Assembly (NCBI RefSeq): GCF_000422885.1
Contig: NZ_AUGX01000035.1
Coordinates: forward strand, 1 to 64,000
Length of the DNA: 64,000 bases
Reading direction: 5' to 3'
Origin: Ottowia thiooxydans DSM 14619
Lineage (GTDB): Bacteria; Pseudomonadota; Gammaproteobacteria; Burkholderiales; Burkholderiaceae_C
Numbering within the stretch: the stretch's first letter is position 1; each line of letters opens with the position of its first letter. Under the pieces are notes generated by a model that was not told the origin of the DNA, ran no database searches, and worked only from the letters and a program-made list of their open reading frames with translations. A program made the translations under genes and the position numbers. Positions 58,961 through 64,000 of the stretch are shown here, piece after piece.

Positions 58961-59935
58961 ATGGATCGACGTTCATTTCTGGCAGGTGCAGGTGCGGTCG
59001 CCTTAGCTGCGCCGTCTATGAGTTTCGCGCAGGAAAAATTTCCCTCGCGCGTCATCAATTTCATCGTGCCGGTGGCCGCGGGGGGAGGCAGTGACTACGT
59101 GGCCCGCGCGACGACGACGGAGTGGGGCAAGTCACTCGGCACATCGTTCGTGGTGGAAAACCTGGGCGGCGGCGGCGGGGTAGTGGCCTGTCAAAAAACC
59201 ATGCGTGCCAAACCCGACGGATATACCCTGATGCAGGGTTATGTCGCCACGCTGGGCACCGCCCCAGCGACCCGTCAGCTTCCCTACGACCCGATTAAGA
59301 GCTTCACCTCGGTGGGCATGATCGGCGGTACCCCCAACGTTCTGGCGGTCGACGCGAAGTTGCCTATTCGCTCCTTCGACGAGTTTCTGAAGTACGTCAA
59401 GGACAATCGCCATACCAACTACGGCTCTGCCGGGGCAGGCTCGTTGACTCATCTGCTGATGGAGTTGCTCAAGCAAAGATCAGGGTTTGCATCTGAGCAC
59501 GTGGCCTACAAAGGCATTGCACCGGCTTTCAACGACATCATGGGCGGCTCAACGCAGTTCATTTTTCCGGGTCTTGCAGCTGCCGTTCCACACGCTATGG
59601 GAGGAAAGGTGCGTCTCTTGGCGGTCACGGGCAAACAACGCAGCAAGCGGTTCCCGGATGTTCCCACCTTCGAAGAGCTGGGCGTCAAGGGCTTTGATGA
59701 TGTCCTTCAATGGTATGGCGTATCAGGGCCGGCCGGTATGCCGGCAGAGATCGTGACGACGTTGAATACTTCTCTGAACAAGGTCCTGGAGAACCCCGGG
59801 CTTGAAAAAACGCTCGCTATTGAGGCGATTATTCCCATGCCGATGTCGGCGGGCGAGTTCGATGCCTATATGCGCAAAGACCTCGAGCGTTGGCAGCGGA
59901 TTGCAAAGGCGCAAAACATTCGCCTGGATGCCTAA
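58961..59935 (+). CDS. Bug family (TctC-like) periplasmic solute-binding protein
   Basis: Protein of 324 residues with a signal peptide (MDRRSFLAGAG, cleavage near residue 23). It belongs to the Bug/TctC solute-binding proteins of tripartite tricarboxylate transporters, very abundant in Burkholderiales, which bind carboxylates such as citrate, nicotinate or dicarboxylates. An upstream AGGAGA lies 6 bp before the ATG. No TctAB membrane subunits are adjacent, so transport partners lie elsewhere. Confidence 0.92.
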   Translation: MDRRSFLAGAGAVALAAPSMSFAQEKFPSRVINFIVPVAAGGGSDYVARATTTEWGKSLGTSFVVENLGGGGGVVACQKTMRAKPDGYTLMQGYVATLGTAPATRQLPYDPIKSFTSVGMIGGTPNVLAVDAKLPIRSFDEFLKYVKDNRHTNYGSAGAGSLTHLLMELLKQRSGFASEHVAYKGIAPAFNDIMGGSTQFIFPGLAAAVPHAMGGKVRLLAVTGKQRSKRFPDVPTFEELGVKGFDDVLQWYGVSGPAGMPAEIVTTLNTSLNKVLENPGLEKTLAIEAIIPMPMSAGEFDAYMRKDLERWQRIAKAQNIRLDA

Positions 59936-59978
59936 GAGCCTGGTCAAAGTCCTTGAACACGCTATAAGACGAATCCAC

Positions 59979-60003
59979 CGCGCATGGCATGGTGCCATGC
60001 GCG
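59979..60003 (+). terminator. hairpin between Bug and MmgE/PrpD genes
   Basis: Perfect 11-bp stem CGCGCATGGCA/TGCCATGCGCG with a 3-base loop followed by TTTCT. It could be a partial terminator or mRNA stabiliser inside the operon and would raise the level of the Bug transcript relative to downstream genes. Confidence 0.65.
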
Positions 60004-60042
60004 TTTCTACGTTATCAATTTCTATTGCACAGACAGACCGCC

Positions 60043-61464
60043 ATGGCACTGAACACCACTATCGAAGCCGACAAGAACGCGCCTCCCATCACCCGCATCC
60101 TGGCGGAGTTTGTCGCTGGTCATCCGTCACGGGGTTGGAATGACGCGGTTGAACACGAAGCCCATCGCACTTTCATCAACTGGCTGGGATGTGCGGTGGG
60201 TGCGGCTCACCATGAGTCCACTCAGGCGGCCATCCGTGCAACCCAGGTGCTGGAGCCTGCAGCGCAGGCTTTGGTACTGGGCTCCAATGTCCGGGTGGAT
60301 ATGGGCAACGCCGCGCTGATCAACGGTATCAGCTCGCACACCTTCGACTTCGACGACACCCACCTGAAGACCATTATTCACCCGGCTGGCCCTGTGTGTT
60401 CCGCGGTGTTGGCGCTGGCCGAGAAACTGGGGTCGACCGGCCGTGAAGTCATCGACGCCGTGGTGCTGGGCATCGACGTGTCCTGCCGTGTTGGCAACAT
60501 GATGTACCCAGAGCACTACGACCGTGGGTGGCATATCACGGGTTCAACTGGTACGCTGGGCGCGGCAGCAGCGTGCGCGCGGTTGCTCAAGCTCGATGCC
60601 GACAAAACGCAGATGGCGCTGGGCATTGCTGCGTCACAGCCGGTTGGTTTGCGGGAACAGTTCGGCACCATGACGAAGCCCTTCCATCCTGGTGGCGCGG
60701 CCAAGGCTGGCCTGATGTCTGCTTTGCTGGCCAAGGAAGGCTTCACTGCCAGCCTCCGTGCGCTGGAAGCGCCACGTGGATTCGCCCAGGTGGTGTCCAC
60801 CAAGTACGCCTGGAATGAAATCACGGATGAGCTGGGCCAGCGTTTTGAGATCTCCTTCAACACCTACAAGCCATTTGCCTGCGGCATCGTGATCCACCCC
60901 AGCATCGACGCTTGCATTCAGCTGCGCGATAAGGGAGTCACCGCTGAGAATCTGGAACGTCTGGATTTGCGCGTTCACTCCCTGGTGCTGGAGCTGACGG
61001 GCAAGAAATCGCCGAAAGATGGACTGGAGGGCAAGTTCAGTGTCTATCACGGCTGTGCGGCTGGCCTGATTTTTGGCCAGGCCAGCGAAGACCAGTATGC
61101 GGACGATATCGTCAACCGCGCCGACATGGTGGCCACGCGTGGCAAAGTGATTGCAGTGATCGACAACACGATCGACGAAGCGGCGGTTGAGGCGACCGCT
61201 GTCCTTAAGGATGGACGCAGCATTCACCTGCGTGTAGAGCACGCCATTGGGTCGCTGCAGCGCCCGATGACGGATGCGAATCTGGAGACCAAGTTCAGCA
61301 ATATGAGCGACGAGATTCTGGGCAAGGACCAGACTCGAAAACTCATGGATGCCTGCTGGTCCCTGGCAAAAGCTGCCAATGTGAGCGAAGTCATCCAACT
61401 GGCTACCTTGCAGGGCTCGCCCGCAGGTCATGCCAGCCCACGAGCCACGGCTGCCGCGCAATGA
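60043..61464 (+). CDS. MmgE/PrpD family protein
   Basis: Protein of 473 residues from the ATG at 60043, related to 2-methylcitrate dehydratase (PrpD) and cis-aconitate decarboxylase. Typical stretches include WLGCAVGAA, SSHTFDFDDTHLKTIIHP and TGTLGAAAACARLL. The family hydrates or dehydrates carboxylates; the actual substrate here is unknown. No PrpB/PrpC (methylcitrate cycle) genes are adjacent, so a different pathway is likely. It overlaps the next gene by 4 bp. Confidence 0.88.
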   Translation: MALNTTIEADKNAPPITRILAEFVAGHPSRGWNDAVEHEAHRTFINWLGCAVGAAHHESTQAAIRATQVLEPAAQALVLGSNVRVDMGNAALINGISSHTFDFDDTHLKTIIHPAGPVCSAVLALAEKLGSTGREVIDAVVLGIDVSCRVGNMMYPEHYDRGWHITGSTGTLGAAAACARLLKLDADKTQMALGIAASQPVGLREQFGTMTKPFHPGGAAKAGLMSALLAKEGFTASLRALEAPRGFAQVVSTKYAWNEITDELGQRFEISFNTYKPFACGIVIHPSIDACIQLRDKGVTAENLERLDLRVHSLVLELTGKKSPKDGLEGKFSVYHGCAAGLIFGQASEDQYADDIVNRADMVATRGKVIAVIDNTIDEAAVEATAVLKDGRSIHLRVEHAIGSLQRPMTDANLETKFSNMSDEILGKDQTRKLMDACWSLAKAANVSEVIQLATLQGSPAGHASPRATAAAQ

Positions 61465-62453
61465 CCGACGCCCGCCCGCGCGTAGTGGTCCTGGATGACT
61501 GGGAAGGTGCTCTGGCCAGGTTGACCGATTGGACTGCAATCGAGTCACGCGCCGAGGTGACCATCCACGGCGTGCATTTGGAAGGCCCTGATCTCATCCA
61601 TGCACTGAAAGACGCCGAGTGCGTGGTGCTGTTTCGGGACCGCACGCCGGTCAACAGCGAACTGCTGGCTGCGTTGCCCCGGTTGCAGCGCATCATCTCC
61701 ACCGGTACCCGCAACCAGAAGCTGGACGTTGAGGCGGCCGCTCAGCGCGGGATTGATGTACGGTTTACGGAGTGGGGGCCTTCCAAAGCCAGTACTTGCG
61801 AGATGACCTGGTCTCTCATACTGGCATGTGCCCGCCGACTTCCCCAGTTGCAGATCCGCGCCGGGCAGTCTGATTGGCGTCGGCCGGATGCGATCGAGCA
61901 CCTGCCCCAGGTGTTGGCTGGCAAGACGCTGGGCCTGATTGGCTTGGGGCAAATTGGGCAACGCGTGGCTGCCGTGGGCCAGGCCCTGGGCATGGACGTG
62001 GTGACCTGGAGCCCCAACATGACACCAGAGCGAGCTAAAGCTTGTGGTGTTACGTCGGTAACGCTGAACGACCTGCTGGGAAGCGCCCACGTGGTGAGTT
62101 TGCACCTTGTGCCTTCCCCGGCCACCAGGCACCTGCTTAATGCCGAGACCCTGGCGCTGATGAGCAGAGACTCTATTTTGGTGAATACTTCGCGGGCCGA
62201 GTTGATCGATATGCCAGCGCTGGTGACGGCGTTGCAGCAAGGCCGGCTTGGTTTTGCCGGGCTGGATGTTTTTGAGCAGGAGCCACTGCCCTTGGCGCAT
62301 CCATTGCGCGCGCTGGACAATGCCTTGTTGACCAGTCACTACGGCTTTATCTGCAAGGAAGTCTTGCAAACCTTCGCCGCGAACGTGCAAGCTCACCTGG
62401 AAGAGTGGCTCGTTGTGCCCTCAGGAGATGGCGGCGATCAAACGGTTATGTGA
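61461..62453 (+). CDS. D-2-hydroxyacid dehydrogenase
   Basis: NAD(P)-dependent dehydrogenase of 330 residues. The nucleotide-binding motif is LGLIGLGQIGQRVAAVGQAL, and the catalytic Arg-Glu-His are in NTSRAELID, DVFEQEPLP and LLTSHYG. Substrate class is 2-hydroxyacid or 2-ketoacid. The ATG overlaps the MmgE/PrpD stop, showing a tightly linked pathway. Confidence 0.92.
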   Translation: MTDARPRVVVLDDWEGALARLTDWTAIESRAEVTIHGVHLEGPDLIHALKDAECVVLFRDRTPVNSELLAALPRLQRIISTGTRNQKLDVEAAAQRGIDVRFTEWGPSKASTCEMTWSLILACARRLPQLQIRAGQSDWRRPDAIEHLPQVLAGKTLGLIGLGQIGQRVAAVGQALGMDVVTWSPNMTPERAKACGVTSVTLNDLLGSAHVVSLHLVPSPATRHLLNAETLALMSRDSILVNTSRAELIDMPALVTALQQGRLGFAGLDVFEQEPLPLAHPLRALDNALLTSHYGFICKEVLQTFAANVQAHLEEWLVVPSGDGGDQTVM

Positions 62454-62512
62454 TCCGTCCCGGCCGAAGTACTATGGTTTCGGTCAAGCGGTGAGTGGCC
62501 TTGAAACAAAAA

Positions 62513-62593
62513 TGCCGTTCGGGTTGAGCTTGGCCTGTCCTGAGCCTGTCGAAGGGTCGAAACCTTGCGCAACGCTTCGACAGGCGCGAACGG
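62513..62593. repeat. dispersed intergenic repeat with inverted ends
   Basis: Ends CCGTTCG and CGAACGG enclose CCTGTCCTGAGCCTGTCGAA and a later inverted CTTCGACAGG. This CTTCGACAGGCTCAG-type repeat is familiar from intergenic regions of many proteobacteria including Comamonadaceae. Non-coding. Confidence 0.7.
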
Positions 62594-62641
62594 TATTGAT
62601 CGATTCAACGCAACTCAGTATGAGCCCAGTGGTCGACAGAT

Positions 62642-63271
62642 TCAGCGACCACCGGGGCGAAGCTGAATAATCTCCATTGCCTGAACGATCAATGCCATCG
62701 TGGCGCCGGCAACCGCACCGGTCAGGTGGGCAGCAAAAACGACGTTGAATCCCCAACTGCTTTCGAAACCAATCGGCATGGACCAACCGCGTTCCAGTGC
62801 CAGCTTGAATAGCAAACCGATGGCCATCCATTGGCCTATGCGCAATGTGGTGGGCGAGGCGAGTGCCCGTATGGTCAACACCGCTGCCGCCGCATGCACC
62901 ACACCGGAGAGACCGTAATACCCGCCCACTTCAGGCCATAGCAGAAGTCCCAGAGTGGAAAGGGGCCAGGCGAGTATGAGGGCCAAGGCATCGCGGGCCT
63001 GGGCTGACACCAACGAGCCCAGCACCGCCAAAGAGGCGAGAGCCAGGGTATTGGCGATGGCATGCGGCAGCACAAAATGTTCCAGCGGCGCGGTCCATAG
63101 CGTCCACGGGGCGGTAAGCCAGAGATCAGGACGCCAGGCCAGGTGCTGCGGCGAGGCGATCCCTTTGGCAGCAGCCACCCATAGGGCGCCGCTGCTGAAG
63201 ATGATCAGCGTGCAGGTAAGGGCCCAGGCGTGTGTACGCGTGAATGACGAAGGAGGCCGGGTTTCGGTCAA
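62642..63271 (-). CDS. rhomboid-family intramembrane protease, rhombosortase-like
   Basis: Protein of 209 residues with about six hydrophobic helices. The catalytic dyad of rhomboids is recognisable: Ser in YYGLSGVVHAAAA and His in FAAHLTGAVAG. Length and motifs fit rhombosortases, which process GlyGly-CTERM proteins in the inner membrane. Another small rhomboid subtype is possible. The start lies in a 4-bp overlap with the stop of the RND gene. Confidence 0.72.
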   Translation of the reverse strand: MTETRPPSSFTRTHAWALTCTLIIFSSGALWVAAAKGIASPQHLAWRPDLWLTAPWTLWTAPLEHFVLPHAIANTLALASLAVLGSLVSAQARDALALILAWPLSTLGLLLWPEVGGYYGLSGVVHAAAAVLTIRALASPTTLRIGQWMAIGLLFKLALERGWSMPIGFESSWGFNVVFAAHLTGAVAGATMALIVQAMEIIQLRPGGR

Positions 63272-64000
63272 GCCTCAGCCTTACGTTCGCCGCGCACACG
63301 CCGTCCTATCCACTGCGCAATATCGTCGATCCACACAAAGACCGCGGGAATCACCAGCAGGCTGAGGAAGGTGGAGGTGATCAATCCGCCGATGACGGAC
63401 ACCGCCATGGGGGAGCGGAAGCTTGAGTCGGCCGAGCCCCAGCCAATGGCTACGGGCAGCATGCCGGCGCCCATGGCCAGCGTGGTCATGATGATGGGCC
63501 TCGCGCGCTTGTGGCACGCGTCCATCAGGGCATCGAAACGGCTCATGGGGGCTGCGGCTGGTTGGCCGTCATGGCCGGGGTGTCCGCGCCGCGCCATGAT
63601 GGCGTATTCCACCAGCAGAATGGAGTTCTTGGTGGCGATGCCCATCAGCATGATCAAGCCGATCAGCGATGGCATTGACAAGCCCTTCTGCGTGACCAGC
63701 AAGCCGACAAACGCGCCGCCCAACGAGAGTGGCAGCGCGGCCAGGATGGTCACGGGGTGGAGCACGTGATGGAACAGAAGCACCAGCACGATGTAGATGC
63801 ACAGCACGCCAGTGAGCATGGCCAGGCCGAAACCTACGAACAGCTCGGCCATGACCTCCGCATCCCCCACCTCGACCACGCGTACACCAGGGGGCAGATT
63901 CTTCACTGAGGGAAGCTCCTTGGCCGCGGATGCAATGTCGCCCAGCGGTTGGCCGGACAGTTCGATCTCCATGTTCACGTTGCGCGAGCGGTCGTAGCGG
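63268..64000 (-). CDS. RND efflux transporter permease, C-terminal part (cut by window edge)
   Basis: About 244 residues of the C-terminal part of an HAE1/AcrB-like RND pump; the reading frame continues beyond 64000 without a stop (RYDRSRNVNMEIEL at the edge). The segments LPLSLGGAFVGLLV, GLIMLMGIATKNSILLVEYAI and GAGMLPVAIGWG are standard RND transmembrane motifs. Drug or metal specificity cannot be read. Downstream rhombosortase-like gene overlaps by 4 bp. Confidence 0.95.
   Translation of the reverse strand, partial: RYDRSRNVNMEIELSGQPLGDIASAAKELPSVKNLPPGVRVVEVGDAEVMAELFVGFGLAMLTGVLCIYIVLVLLFHHVLHPVTILAALPLSLGGAFVGLLVTQKGLSMPSLIGLIMLMGIATKNSILLVEYAIMARRGHPGHDGQPAAAPMSRFDALMDACHKRARPIIMTTLAMGAGMLPVAIGWGSADSSFRSPMAVSVIGGLITSTFLSLLVIPAVFVWIDDIAQWIGRRVRGERKAEA

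Noticed and set aside
60634-61548. Antisense open frame of 304 residues in the MmgE/PrpD gene
   Set aside because: Shadow of the coding strand; the sense frame has the full family pattern.

Overview
The window looks like chromosomal DNA from a betaproteobacterium of the order Burkholderiales, most likely the family Comamonadaceae. Support is by eye: G+C is around 60%, and the gene repertoire fits (RegB/RegA redox pair, Bug-type tricarboxylate binding protein with an MmgE/PrpD enzyme, DUF3717/DUF1289 protein, PilA next to a multispan glycosyltransferase, PglL). I made no database comparison. No rRNA, tRNA, CRISPR array, phage or complete insertion sequence was recognised.

Layout. 1-2733: a repeat-rich intergenic region, then a CHASE2 adenylate/guanylate cyclase. 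2757-4088 (minus): an MFS/MHS transporter. 4452-9318: cytochrome bo-type ubiquinol oxidase operon cyoABCD plus SURF1, directly followed by the redox-sensing pair regB-regA (9405-11298). 11579-13963: type IV pilin pilA behind a sigma-54-type promoter, then a GT-C-like membrane protein. 14024-16147: two more plus-strand glycosyltransferases. 16160-36226: a long minus-strand glycan operon with a nucleotide-sugar dehydrogenase, an acyltransferase, a PglK-like ABC flippase, pseB, pseC, pseF, pseG and pseI, an FAD enzyme, three methyltransferases, a WbqC-like protein, an A+T-rich orphan, a HAD-family protein, glf and a glycosyltransferase. 36571-37781: an HTH/nucleotidyltransferase pair with an operator-like inverted repeat. 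37861-41081: murU-pepP-galE. 41306-44657: tkt and gap, separated by a hairpin array. 44728-45921: DUF4230 and DUF3717-DUF1289 proteins. 46088-47477: a Mn-sensing (yybP-ykoY) riboswitch, a TerC-family protein and a small membrane protein. 47579-49966: a BepA-like metalloprotease, a MITE-like element and moaC. 49933-54627 (minus): a Fur-type iron uptake operon (TonB receptor, DUF3325, DUF3649, PepSY). 54769-56288: repeats and three small orphan genes. 56410-57894: pglL. 58125-62453: a GntR-regulated catabolic operon (Bug, PrpD, 2-hydroxyacid dehydrogenase). 62642-64000: a rhombosortase-like protein and the C-terminal part of an RND efflux pump, cut by the window edge.

How it fits together. The most coherent hypothesis is a dispersed pilin/protein O-glycosylation system. 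The pse genes make most of the CMP-pseudaminic acid pathway, glycosyltransferases assemble a lipid-linked glycan with Galf and acidic sugars, the PglK-like transporter flips it, and PglL transfers it to PilA. PilA also sits next to a GT-C protein that may modify it separately. No PseH acetyltransferase, initiating phosphoglycosyltransferase or Wzx/Wzy/Wzz was seen. A second theme is respiration: a quinol oxidase operon lies immediately before the RegBA system that senses quinone redox state in relatives.
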